A program made the translations under genes and the position numbers. Shown here one piece after another: positions 43,987 to 52,053 of a stretch of 64,000 bases of DNA. Position 1 is the first letter of the stretch, and every line of letters begins with the position of its first letter. Origin of the DNA: Streptomyces marinisediminis. Lineage in GTDB: Bacteria; Actinomycetota; Actinomycetes; Streptomycetales; Streptomycetaceae. The notes under the pieces were generated by a model, which worked only from the letters and a program-made list of their open reading frames with translations, was not told where the DNA came from and did no database searches. The stretch covers positions 28,893 through 92,892 of the forward strand of contig NZ_JAPKFL010000022.1 of NCBI RefSeq assembly GCF_026262575.1. Direction: 5' to 3'.

Positions 43987-44783
43987 TGTGCCGCCACCTC
44001 GCCTACGTCGGGCCCCCGGTGCCGCTGGCGCGGCTGCTCACCGGCGTCCCGCACGGGCTGTTCGAGCAGTCCTGGGCCCCGCGCCGGCAGCGGTACGGCA
44101 CGGTCAACGCCGACGGGTTCGGCGTCGGCTGGTACCCGGCCGACGGTCCGCCCGCCCGCTACCGCCGCGCGGTGCCCATCTGGGCCGACGGCAACCTGCC
44201 CGACCTGGCCCGCGCGGTGCGCAGCCACGCGGTGCTCGCCGCCGTCCGCGACGCCACGCCGGGCACCAGCCAGGACGAGTCCGCCGCCGCGCCCTACGCG
44301 GACGGCGACTGGCTGTTCAGCCACAACGGCGCCGTCTCCCACTGGACCCGCCTCCCCGACGACCTCGGTGCGCGCCCGTCGGCGGCCACCTTGCTGGAGC
44401 TGGAGTCCCGCTGCGACTCCGCGCTGCTGTGGGCGCTCGCGCGGCCCCGGCTGGCCGCGGGCGAACCGCCCGGCGCCGTCCTGGCCGACCTGGTGCGGCG
44501 CACCGCCGCCGTGCGCCCCGGCGCGCGGCTGAACCTGCTGCTCACCGACGGCCGCGCCATCGCCGCCACCCGCCACGGCGACACCCTGTGGTACCGCGCG
44601 GCCGAGGGCGGGGTGTGCGTCGCCTCCGAGCCGGACGCCGCCGACGGCTGGCAGGAGGTGCCCGAGGACTCCCTGCTGCTGGCCACGCCCGGCTCCGTGC
44701 GGTCCTGGCCGCTGGACCAGGCGGCCGACTCCGCGCCGCTCCCCGCCCACCGCGCCCAGCCCGAGAGGACGCCCACACCATGA
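43986..44783 (+). CDS. egtC: Ergothioneine synthesis amidohydrolase EgtC
   Basis: 265 aa glutamine-amidotransferase-like Ntn hydrolase that removes the glutamate from the EgtB product. The nucleophile Cys2 follows the initiator Met (MCRHLAYVG); GTVNADGFGVGWY, WLFSHNGAVSHW and LESRCDSALL are characteristic. TGATG with egtB and ATGA with egtD. Confidence 0.97.
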   Translation: MCRHLAYVGPPVPLARLLTGVPHGLFEQSWAPRRQRYGTVNADGFGVGWYPADGPPARYRRAVPIWADGNLPDLARAVRSHAVLAAVRDATPGTSQDESAAAPYADGDWLFSHNGAVSHWTRLPDDLGARPSAATLLELESRCDSALLWALARPRLAAGEPPGAVLADLVRRTAAVRPGARLNLLLTDGRAIAATRHGDTLWYRAAEGGVCVASEPDAADGWQEVPEDSLLLATPGSVRSWPLDQAADSAPLPAHRAQPERTPTP

Positions 44784-45784
44784 CGACCCCGCAGTCCGCC
44801 CCCGCCACCGACCGCTTCACGCTCACCCGCAGGCTGCCCCCAGGACACCAGGCCGACGCGCTCCGCGCCGACGTGCTCAAGGGCCTGGCCGAGCGCCCCA
44901 GGACGCTGCCGCCCAAGTGGTTCTACGACGGCCGGGGCAGCGAGCTGTTCGAGCGCATCACCGAGCTGCCCGAGTACTACCCGACGCGCACCGAGCACGC
45001 CATCCTCGCCGAGCGGGCCGCCGAGATCGCCGCCGCCACCGGCGCCCGCACCCTGGCCGAACTGGGCTCCGGCTCCTCGCGCAAGACACGGCTGCTGCTG
45101 GACGCCCTCACCGCGCACGGCACGCTGGAGCGCTACGCGCCGCTGGACGTCAGCGAGGACGCGCTGGCCGCCGCAGGACGGGCCCTCACCGCCGACTACC
45201 CCGGGCTGACGGTGACCGCCGCCGTCACCGACTACGAGGTGGACCTGACCCTCCCCGGCGCGGGCCCGGGGCCGCGGGCGGTCGCGTTCCTCGGCGGCAC
45301 CCTGGGCAACCTGGACACCGCGCAGCGCCGCGCCTTCTACGCCGCCCTGCGCCCGCAACTCGCGGCGGGCGACGCGCTGCTGCTCGGGGTGGACCTGGTG
45401 AAGTCCCCCGATGTCCTCGTCCCCGCCTACGACGACGCCCAGGGCGTGACGGCCGAGTTCAACAAGAACGTGCTGCACGTGCTCAACCGCGAGCTGGGCG
45501 CCGCGTTCGACCCGGACGCCTTCGACCACCGGGCGCTGTGGGACGCCGACCGCGAGCGCGTCGAGATGCGCCTGCGCTCGCGCCTGGCCCAGACGGTGCC
45601 CGTGCCGGCGCTGGACCTCGCCGTCGACTTCGAACGCGGTGAGGAGCTGCGCACGGAGATCTCGGTGAAGTTCCGCCGCGAGCCCCTGGTGGCCGAGCTG
45701 GCCGCCGCCGGCTTCACGGTGCGCCACTGGTGGACGGACGCCGACGAGCGCTTCGCCCTGCTCCTGGCGGTCCCGGCGGAGTAG
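44780..45784 (+). CDS. egtD: Histidine N-alpha-methyltransferase EgtD
   Basis: 334 aa SAM-dependent enzyme that trimethylates histidine to hercynine, the first ergothioneine step. Motifs: LPPKWFYDGRGSELFERITELPEYYPTRTE, LAELGSGSSRKTRLLL (SAM site), YAPLDVSEDAL, VAFLGGTLGNLD, and LLLGVDLVKSPDVLVPAYDDAQGVTAEFNKNVL. The last gene of the cluster; no EgtE-type lyase follows. Confidence 0.97.
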   Translation: MTTPQSAPATDRFTLTRRLPPGHQADALRADVLKGLAERPRTLPPKWFYDGRGSELFERITELPEYYPTRTEHAILAERAAEIAAATGARTLAELGSGSSRKTRLLLDALTAHGTLERYAPLDVSEDALAAAGRALTADYPGLTVTAAVTDYEVDLTLPGAGPGPRAVAFLGGTLGNLDTAQRRAFYAALRPQLAAGDALLLGVDLVKSPDVLVPAYDDAQGVTAEFNKNVLHVLNRELGAAFDPDAFDHRALWDADRERVEMRLRSRLAQTVPVPALDLAVDFERGEELRTEISVKFRREPLVAELAAAGFTVRHWWTDADERFALLLAVPAE

Positions 45785-46133
45785 TGCCGGGGCGGACCGG
45801 CGGTCCCGGCCGCGCCGGGTGGGTCCGGTGCGGCCGACGGGTCCGCCGCGCCTGACGCGCGCCGCCGTGCGTGCCGTGTCGGGCGTGTGGGCTGGGTCGG
45901 GCGTGTGGGCTGGGTCGGCGGGGGCCGGTCGCGTCGGCTGTGTCGGCTGATCCGCCGTGTGCGCCGTCTCGGCGGGCCGGATCGGCCGGCCGGGTCAGCC
46001 GTCGCCCGAACGGCCCAATCAAAAGCGGCACCAGTGGGCATTTACCTACAACCTGGAAGTCATCCAGGACACCCGGGTCGGGGAGCGGGTGCGCGCCGTA
46101 CCGGTGCGCACCCCGCTCGTAGGAGGTGCCGCA
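45785..46133. other. Spacer after egtD with an 18-bp tandem duplication
   Basis: 349 bp. Two identical 18-bp units starting TCGGGCGTGTGGG lie at 45879-45896 and 45897-45914. A less GC-rich stretch near 46020-46070 probably holds the promoter of the SRPBCC gene. No gene is visible. Confidence 0.6.
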
Positions 46134-46676
46134 ATGCCGCAGGTGCAGGTCTATGTGTCCATCCCCCTGCCGGTGAACGAGGTGTTCGCCTTCCTCTCGG
46201 ACGGCCGCAACCTCCCCCGGTGGCATTCGGGCGTGATGGAGATCCGCGGCACCGATCCGTTCGGCCCCCGGTGCGGGGCGGGCTGCGTCTACCGCTACCG
46301 CTTCCCGGGGCGGCACCGCGACTTCCGGCTGGAGTGCTGCTCCTTCGAGACGGACCGGCGCCTGGGGTTCCTCGGCCAGCGCATGTGGACGCCGCTGGGC
46401 AGCCAGGTGCCGCGCTACGACTTCCGGCTGTGGCCGCAGGGCGCCGGCTGCCGGGTGGGCGTCCAGGTCACCTCCTGGCTGACCGGCGGCATGCTGGCGC
46501 TGTGGCCGGTCGTCTCCCTCGGGTGGCGCCGCGACCTGCCCGACGACGCCCAGCGCCTCTTCCACGTGCTCACCGGTTCGGACGAGCCCGCCGACATCGG
46601 CTTCGACCCCGGCCCCGGCGTCATCGGCCCGCAGCCGCGCCCCCGCGCCCGCCGCTTCCGCCTCCCCGCGGCCTGA
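46134..46676 (+). CDS. SRPBCC (polyketide cyclase/START-like) family protein
   Basis: 180 aa, helix-grip fold inferred from VQVYVSIPLPVNEVFAFLSDGRNLPRWHSGVMEI, GAGCVYRYRFPGRHRDFRLECCSFE and the late DDAQRLFHVLTG. Such proteins bind hydrophobic ligands or modify polyketides. No catalytic residues can be assigned. The ATG has a perfect AGGAGG 7 bases upstream. It stands alone between egtD and the convergent MreB-like gene. Confidence 0.82.
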   Translation: MPQVQVYVSIPLPVNEVFAFLSDGRNLPRWHSGVMEIRGTDPFGPRCGAGCVYRYRFPGRHRDFRLECCSFETDRRLGFLGQRMWTPLGSQVPRYDFRLWPQGAGCRVGVQVTSWLTGGMLALWPVVSLGWRRDLPDDAQRLFHVLTGSDEPADIGFDPGPGVIGPQPRPRARRFRLPAA

Positions 46677-46941
46677 CACCGCGGGCCCGGCCCGCGCAGG
46701 CCAGCCACCCGCAGCCCGACCACGCGCCCGCACACCGCCGCACGCACGCCGCCGCACGCCGCCGCACGCACGCCGCCGCAGGCCGCGGCACGCACGCCGC
46801 CGCAGGCCGCCACAGGTCCGGGCGCCCCGGCACAGCCCGCCGCCGGCCCCGCCCACCGCGGGCCGGGCCGACCACGCGCCGCACCCGGCGGGCCGACGCC
46901 TCGTCAGCCCACCGGGTGCGGCGCCCGGAGCCGGTCCCGGC
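46677..46941. repeat. Intergenic CGCACGCCGC-type repeat tract
   Basis: 265 bp between convergent genes. At about 46737-46812 the units CACGCCGCCGCA and CAGGCCGC alternate many times. A small hairpin CGCGGGC-CCG-GCCCGCG (46680-46696) follows the SRPBCC stop and may end its transcript. Confidence 0.65.
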
Positions 46942-47985
46942 TCACGGCGCGATGTCGGCGCCCACCACCAGCGGACGGACCCGGCCCTCGATCATCGCGG
47001 CGACGCCCTTGACCGCCCCGGCCGCCGGGTCGTCGGCGACCCGCACCGTCATCGACGTCGCCTGCCGCAGCCGCTCGTCCAGGCCGGGCAGCAGCGCGCT
47101 GCTCCCGGCCAGCATGACGCCCTGGTCCACCAGGTCGGCCACCAGATCGGGCGCGCACCGGTGCAGCACCGCCCGGATCGCGTCGAGCACCGTCATGATC
47201 GGCCCGTGCACCGCCGCGTGCACCTCGTGGGCCGCCATCTGCACCGTCCGGGCGAGCCCGGTGCCGATGTCGCGGCCGTGCACGACGACGGCGCCCGGCT
47301 CGGCGGGGAAGCGGCCGGCCTCGTCCGTGGTCTGCTGGTGCAGCGCGCGCACCGCCTGCGTCGGCAGCGTGAGGCCGTACCGGTTGCGCAGGTGGCGGCC
47401 GATGGCCAGGTCCAGCGTCTCCCCGCCCACCGGGACGCACGTCGCGGCCACGATCGAGCCCAGGGACAACACGGCCACCTGCGTCGTCTGCGCGCCGAAG
47501 AGCACGATCATCGACGCCTCGGGCTGCTCGACCGGCAGCCCGCAGCCGACGGCCGCCGCCACCAGGCCGTCCACCAGCTCCACCCGGCGGCAGCCGAGCC
47601 CGGCCAGCGTCTGTGCGGCCGCGCGCTGGGCGAGCGGGTCGGCCTCGTGCGGGACGCACACCGCCGCGCGCACCAGCGGCCGGTACCGCCACGCGCGCCG
47701 CACCTTCTCGCCCACCAGCGCCCGCACCATGCGCTGCGCCATCTGCACGTCGTTGACCGTGCCGTCCGCGACCGGCCGCACCACCTTGATGAACGGCGGT
47801 GTGCGCCCGGTCATCCGCTCGGCCGGGGCGCCGACGGCGATGAGCGCGCCGGAGCGGGTGTTCACGGCGACGACGGACGGCTCGTCGACGACGATGCCCG
47901 ACTGCTTGAGGTACACCCGCGTCCGGTCCGCGCCCAGATCGACGGCGACGGTGCAGCGGCGCAGTTGCTCGTAGCTGAAGTTCAC
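46942..47985 (-). CDS. MreB-like rod-shape/actin-family protein
   Basis: 347 aa actin-fold ATPase of the MreB family. Phosphate-binding motifs: CTVAVDLGADRTRVYL (phosphate 1), LFGAQTTQVAVLSLGSIVA (phosphate 2), and VMLAGSSALLPGLDERL (adenosine). MreB organises wall synthesis or spore wall assembly in streptomycetes; this copy is outside the mre cluster and diverges in several motifs, so it is a paralogue of uncertain role. The GTG at 47985 has GGGAGAAG upstream. It is divergent from the sigma factor gene. Confidence 0.9.
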   Translation of the reverse strand: MNFSYEQLRRCTVAVDLGADRTRVYLKQSGIVVDEPSVVAVNTRSGALIAVGAPAERMTGRTPPFIKVVRPVADGTVNDVQMAQRMVRALVGEKVRRAWRYRPLVRAAVCVPHEADPLAQRAAAQTLAGLGCRRVELVDGLVAAAVGCGLPVEQPEASMIVLFGAQTTQVAVLSLGSIVAATCVPVGGETLDLAIGRHLRNRYGLTLPTQAVRALHQQTTDEAGRFPAEPGAVVVHGRDIGTGLARTVQMAAHEVHAAVHGPIMTVLDAIRAVLHRCAPDLVADLVDQGVMLAGSSALLPGLDERLRQATSMTVRVADDPAAGAVKGVAAMIEGRVRPLVVGADIAP

Positions 47986-48324
47986 GGCGCTTCTCCCGGT
48001 GCGGTGGTGCGGTGGACCCTGCGCCTCATCCTGAGCGGCCGTCAGCTTCCCCGCTCCCTGGACTGCGCCGACCGGACGACGCGGGACCGCCACCGGGTGT
48101 GCGGACACCTCGGCGGGCGGCGCGGTGCCCGCGTCCGACCGGGAGCGCGCGGCACCGGTACCGCGGACCGGGCCCGGACGCGGGCGCCCGCGCCACCCGC
48201 CGCCCGCGCCACCCGCCGTGCGCACCGTCCGCCGCGCGGCGAACGATTTCGCGAACGGCGGACATGTTCCGCCGCGCCAGGGGTAGACGCACCGCTGTCC
48301 ACGGACGGACACCAGGGAGGGAAC
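47986..48324. other. Divergent promoter region of the MreB-like and sigma genes
   Basis: 339 bp without a gene. An imperfect palindrome GGCGGA-CATGT-TCCGCC lies at 48257-48273, and GGGTAG at 48281-48286 resembles the -10 of SigB/F-type promoters, about 40 bp upstream of the sigma start codon. The matching GTTT-type -35 is not clear. Confidence 0.45.
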
Positions 48325-49251
48325 GTGAGCACGACGGCGACCACGGACGAGACGACCCGCACCCCGGCCGCGCCCACCACCGCCGGGTCCACCACGGTGG
48401 AGCCCGGCACCGCCGGCACGCCCGGCACCGAGGCCACGCCGCCGCCGCTGCCGAGCGTCGAGGAGGCGCAGGCCGTGGCCCCCCGGGACGCCCGCGAACT
48501 CACCCGGCTGTTCATCGAACGGCTGCGGGAGCTGGACGAGGGCACGCACGAGTACCAGTACGCCCGCAACACGCTGATCGAGATCAACCTCTCCCTCGTG
48601 CGGTACGCGGCCCGCAGGTTCCGCAACCGGGCGGGCGAGATGGAGGACATGGTCCAGGTCGGCACCATCGGCCTGATCAAAGCGATCGACCGGTTCGACC
48701 CCGCGCGCGAGGTGGAGTTCACCACCTTCGCGGTGCCCTACATCATGGGCGAGATCAAGCGCTTCTTCCGCGACACGAGCTGGTCGGTACGCGTGCCGCG
48801 CCGCCTGCAGGAGCTGCGCATCGACCTGGCGCGGGCGACCGACGAGCTCTCCCAGCGGCTGGGTCGGGGACCGACCACGCGCGAGCTGGCCGAGCGGCTG
48901 GGACTGAGCGAGGAGGAGGTCGTCGAGGGCCTCGTCGCCAGCAACGGCTACACCGCCGGCTCCCTGGACGCCGCGGCGGACGAACCCGGCGAGAACAACG
49001 TCGGCCCGAGCGTCGCCGACCGCATGGGCGGGGTGGACCCGGCGCTGGAGAGCGTGGAGGACTTCCAGTCCCTCCAGCCGCTCATCGCCGACCTCGACGA
49101 GCGCGAGCGCCGCATCCTGCAGATGCGCTTCGGCCAGGAGATGACACAGGCGGAGATCGGCAGGGAGCTGGGCCTGTCCCAGATGCACATCTCCCGCCTG
49201 CTCGCCCGCACCCTGGGCAAGCTGCGCACCGGGCTGCTGACCGACGCCTGA
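48325..49251 (+). CDS. RNA polymerase sigma factor, SigB/SigF/SigG (group 3) family
   Basis: 308 aa. Region 2 (YQYARNTLIEINLSLVRYAARRFRNRAGEMEDMVQVGTIGLIKAIDRFDPAREVEFTTFAVPYIMGEIKRFFRDTSWSVRVPRRLQELR), region 3 (DELSQRLGRGPTTRELAERLGLSEEEVVEGLVASNGYTAGSLDAAADE) and region 4 (LQPLIADLDERERRILQMRFGQEMTQAEIGRELGLSQMHISRLLARTLGKLR). A Thr/Pro-rich N-terminus of about 60 residues is added. Streptomycetes have several such factors for osmotic stress and sporulation; which one this is cannot be told. GGGAGG precedes the GTG. The neighbouring STAS gene is a candidate regulator. Confidence 0.94.
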   Translation: MSTTATTDETTRTPAAPTTAGSTTVEPGTAGTPGTEATPPPLPSVEEAQAVAPRDARELTRLFIERLRELDEGTHEYQYARNTLIEINLSLVRYAARRFRNRAGEMEDMVQVGTIGLIKAIDRFDPAREVEFTTFAVPYIMGEIKRFFRDTSWSVRVPRRLQELRIDLARATDELSQRLGRGPTTRELAERLGLSEEEVVEGLVASNGYTAGSLDAAADEPGENNVGPSVADRMGGVDPALESVEDFQSLQPLIADLDERERRILQMRFGQEMTQAEIGRELGLSQMHISRLLARTLGKLRTGLLTDA

Positions 49252-49271
49252 CGCCCGCGAGCGCACCCGGC

Positions 49272-49321
49272 CCACGTGAGGGGGCGGTGCGGGCCCGGGC
49301 CCGCACCGCCCCCTCACGTGG
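49272..49321. terminator. 50-bp perfect palindrome, bidirectional terminator
   Basis: A 25-base arm (49272-49296) is followed directly by its complement (49297-49321). It lies between the convergent sigma and STAS genes, 20 bp past the sigma stop and 18 bp past the STAS stop. The pairing is perfect with no extra loop bases. Confidence 0.9.
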
Positions 49322-49338
49322 TGGTCACCGGAAAGGCG

Positions 49339-49692
49339 TCAGCCGGCCGCGGCCTCCGCCACCGTCGGGAAGACGCGCAGCACCCCGTTCGCGCCGGTGA
49401 CCTCCAGCAACCGGATGACGGACTCGGCGGGGGCGGCCACCCGCACGTCACCGGCGAGGTGTGCCTGGAGCAGCACGTTCAGCCCGGTGGAGTCGCAGAA
49501 CTCCACGTCGGCGAAGTCCACGACGACGCGGACGGCGCCGGTCCGCCGCGCCTCCTCGATGGCCTGGCCGAGCGCCGGGGCCGCGTCGAGGTCCAGCTCA
49601 CCGCGGACGACGATGACGTGGGCCCCGTCCAGCGCGTACTGCTCGGCGACGACCGGGCGGGAGGCCGGGGAACTCTCGTGCAGGGAAGACAT
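49339..49692 (-). CDS. STAS-domain anti-anti-sigma factor (RsbV/BldG-like)
   Basis: 117 aa. STAS fold with the phosphorylatable serine motif DFADVEFCDSTGLNVLLQAH (DSTG), preceded by VIVVRGELDLDAAPALGQAIEEA. It would bind an anti-sigma HATPase and free a sigma factor. It is convergent with the SigB/F-type sigma gene and co-oriented with the PAS-ANTAR-STAS gene behind it. Its cognate kinase is not adjacent; the HATPase at 36531 is one candidate in the window. Confidence 0.94.
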   Translation of the reverse strand: MSSLHESSPASRPVVAEQYALDGAHVIVVRGELDLDAAPALGQAIEEARRTGAVRVVVDFADVEFCDSTGLNVLLQAHLAGDVRVAAPAESVIRLLEVTGANGVLRVFPTVAEAAAG

Positions 49693-49780
49693 GGAGTGAT
49701 GATCTCCGTTCTGCTCGCGCGACGGAAGGTCGGAAGGGGAAGGTTCACGAACGTCACACCGTGGGGTTCACCTCGCACGG

Positions 49781-50863
49781 TCACTGGGGCTGGTGGCGTC
49801 GTGCGGGGGCGGGCAGGTGGGCGGGCGGCCGCACCGTGACGCTCCGGCCGCGCCGTTCGGCCTGGTGCCGGAACCGGTGCAGCTCGGCGAGGGCGGCGGA
49901 GGTCAGGTGGGCGACGTCGCTGAGGTCGACGCACAGGTGGGCGCCGCGGTGCTGCGCCCCCATGAGCCCCCGCAGGGCCTGCGCGAAGTCGGGCGTGGTG
50001 ACCAGGTTGACGGCGCCCCGCGCCCGCAGCACCGCCGCGGGCTCGCCCTCCTCCGTGACGCCGGAGTCCACCGCGATGCGCAACGGCTCGTGCACCCCGT
50101 CCGCCGACGCCCGGGCCCCGGCAGCGGACCCGGCGGCGCCACCCGGGGCGGAGGCCCCGTCGGCTCCGCCGGGCCGGACGCCGTCGGGCCGAGCGCCGTC
50201 GAGCCGGACGCCGTCCGCCGGTACGGCGCCGTCCGGCACGCCGTCGGCGCGGACGGCGTCGGCGAGCGCCGCGTCACTGAGCGCGGCGTCCAGGGCGAGC
50301 GCCGTGTCCGGCGGCACGCGCACACTCTGCCGCGCCGCGTCCACGATCCGCCCCGCCACCGTGCGCAGCTTGGTGTTGGACTGCTGGGACAGCCAGCGCA
50401 GCAGGCCGAACCCGGCGTCGCGCTCCACGCCGTGCAGCAGCGTGAGCACCCCGATGGCCTGGTCGACCAGGCGGTGACCGTCCACGGCCGCCCGCACGTC
50501 CCGGTCCGCGAGCCGGGCGGCCACGCGCCGGACCGGCACGCTGACGTCGACCGTGTAGCCGTGCAGCTCCGGCGGCTCGCCCGGCGGTGTGGCGCGTTCC
50601 ACCAGGGTGACCACCGTCCGGGTCCGGCACGGCGTGGTGATCTGGTGCAGCTCGGACGTCGGGGCGTCGCCCCCGCGCAGTGCCCCGGCGAACACGGACA
50701 GCAGCCGCTCGCGGTCGGCGGTGGGCACGCGGTCGGTGAGGAGCGCGGTGGTCGGGGTGCACCCGCCGGGTTCGTAGCCGTACAGCCGGTACATGGCCTC
50801 CGACCACGTCCAGGTGTCGTCGGCTACGTGGTACCGGAAGGTACCCACGGTCTCGCTGCTCAC
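49781..50863 (-). CDS. PAS-ANTAR-STAS regulator
   Basis: 360 aa. A PAS domain (FRYHVADDTWTWSEAMYRLYGYEPGGCTPTTALLTDRV, about 5-110), an ANTAR RNA-binding helical domain (AAVDGHRLVDQAIGVLTLLHGVERDAGFGLLRWLSQQSNTKLRTVAGRIVDA, about 130-185), an Asp/Gly-rich linker with DGV/DGA repeats, and a C-terminal STAS domain (EPLRIAVDSGVTEEG to VDLSDVAHLTSAALAELHRF). The STAS lacks the usual D-S motif (DVAHLTSAAL has LTSAA instead). It would link light, redox or ligand sensing to antitermination and sigma control. The GTG at 50863 has GAGGGGAG upstream. The combination with ANTAR is typical of streptomycetes. Confidence 0.88.
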   Translation of the reverse strand: MSSETVGTFRYHVADDTWTWSEAMYRLYGYEPGGCTPTTALLTDRVPTADRERLLSVFAGALRGGDAPTSELHQITTPCRTRTVVTLVERATPPGEPPELHGYTVDVSVPVRRVAARLADRDVRAAVDGHRLVDQAIGVLTLLHGVERDAGFGLLRWLSQQSNTKLRTVAGRIVDAARQSVRVPPDTALALDAALSDAALADAVRADGVPDGAVPADGVRLDGARPDGVRPGGADGASAPGGAAGSAAGARASADGVHEPLRIAVDSGVTEEGEPAAVLRARGAVNLVTTPDFAQALRGLMGAQHRGAHLCVDLSDVAHLTSAALAELHRFRHQAERRGRSVTVRPPAHLPAPARRHQPQ

Positions 50864-51164
50864 AGATCTCCCCTCACGTGAAGTCACCGAGGTACGCGGC
50901 GGCGGCGGGCCGACGCGTCTCTCTCCGCGAGCTAGCTGCACAACTCGTGGGGGCAAGTGACTGTCACTTTAACAGCGCCGGACATACCGTCCGTAAGGTC
51001 CTGGTGCCCGCTCGGCGGCCACGCAAGGGGGTCCGCCGACCGGCGCCTACCCGCCGGTAAACGCGCCCTCCCGGTGCCGGGCCCACCGCCGTGACGTGCC
51101 CGGCCGCCACGCGGAACCGCCAGGCCCACGGCAGCGGCGCGACACGGCCCGGCGAGGTGCCGCG

Positions 51165-51400
51165 ACCGCGCCCGGTCCCGCGCTCGCGCGGGGGCCGGGT
51201 GGGGGCACGGGCCGGGTGGAGGCGCGGGCCGGGTGGGAGGCGTCCACCGCCCCCGGCGTCGCGGGGGCGGACCTGCGCCCAGGCGTACGTGACCGGCCCG
51301 TTCCGCGCGGCGAACGCGGTGTGCGCGGGCGCCCGGACGGGCCACCGCGCGTCCGGGCGGCGGCACGCCGGCCGAAACGTGCGGCCGGCGTGCCGCCGAC
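51165..51400 (-). pseudogene. Rearranged fragment of a VOC-family gene
   Basis: Read on the minus strand, 51353-51316 is almost identical over 38 bp to 40921-40958 of the VOC gene (one difference), and 51310-51165 resembles 40735-40880 (the FAARGGPGTYAW ... RDAGAVDA region) with an extra G that shifts the frame. In the intact gene the second piece precedes the first; here the order is swapped and joined as PAHTAFAARNGPVTYAW. It cannot encode a VOC protein. Confidence 0.75.
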
Positions 51401-51418
51401 CGCACGTTTCGGCCGGCG
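51330..51418. repeat. Three long inverted repeats, two mutually exclusive
   Basis: Stem 1: CGCCCGGACG (51330-51339) with 51350-51359. Stem 2: 15-bp arms 51359-51373 with 51383-51397. Stem 3: CGCCGGCCGAAACGTGCGG (51366-51384) with 51400-51418. Stems 2 and 3 share bases, so an RNA could adopt one or the other. They end about 100 bp upstream of the copper-type protein gene. Confidence 0.85.
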
Positions 51419-51516
51419 ACCCGTGTGCTACCCGCCCGGGGTGCCCCGGCGGGCCGTCCCCGGGGGCCGGCAGCGGCCCCGCGGTCCGCGGGCGGCGGGA
51501 ACGGAGGCGACGCGTC

Positions 51517-51924
51517 ATGGTCACCCCGGCGCTGGAGATGCTGGAGCGCTACCCGGCACACCTGTCCCACGTGGACCGCAGGGCGCTGGCGAACTGCATC
51601 GAGGAGTGTTTCGCGTGCGTGGAGGCGTGCACGGCCAGCGCGGACGCGTCCCTGTGCGAAGAGGAGGTCACGGAGCTGCGCAAGTGCATCCGGGTCACCC
51701 TCGACTGCGCGGACGTGTGCGACGCCACCGGCCGCGTCCTGTCCCGGAACACCGGCTACGACGCGCACGTCACCCGGGCCGTGCTGGAGTCCTGCGCCAC
51801 GGTGTGCGACGCCGCCGCCGACGAGTGCGAGCGGCACACCGGCCACGACCACGTGCAGCTCTGCGCCGCCGCCTGCCGCCGCTGCGCGACCGCCTGCCGC
51901 GAGCTGCTGGCGGAGCTGGCCTGA
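51517..51924 (+). CDS. Cysteine-rich four-helix-bundle copper-binding protein (DUF326 type)
   Basis: 135 aa with 14 cysteines spaced along helices: NCIEECFACVEACTASADASLCEEE, RKCIRVTLDCADVCDATGRVL, LESCATVCDAAADECERHTGHDHVQLCAAACRRCATACRELL. This matches the four-helix bundle Csp-like/DUF326 proteins that store copper(I). No signal peptide, so it is cytosolic. GGAGG lies 9 bases upstream of the ATG. The 5' region contains the competing hairpins, which makes RNA-level control conceivable. Confidence 0.9.
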   Translation: MVTPALEMLERYPAHLSHVDRRALANCIEECFACVEACTASADASLCEEEVTELRKCIRVTLDCADVCDATGRVLSRNTGYDAHVTRAVLESCATVCDAAADECERHTGHDHVQLCAAACRRCATACRELLAELA

Positions 51925-52053
51925 GCACAGGGACGCCGTACGGGAGGCCGCTCGCACGAAGGGCGCCGCACGGACCCGCCCGGGCGGCGCCCACCCGTGC
52001 GGGCGGCCTCCCGGTGACCTTCCCGCCGGGGCCCCGTCGGCCCCGCGCGGCGC

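Larger units (their letters stand above)
50864..51516. other. Long spacer upstream of the copper-type protein, with VOC gene debris
   Basis: 653 bp. It holds rearranged pieces of a VOC gene (minus strand) and three long inverted repeats, described separately. Near 50960-51000 a short less GC-rich stretch (CAAGTGACTGTCACTTTAAC) contains the palindrome AAGTGACTGTCACTT (50955-50969). Confidence 0.65.
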
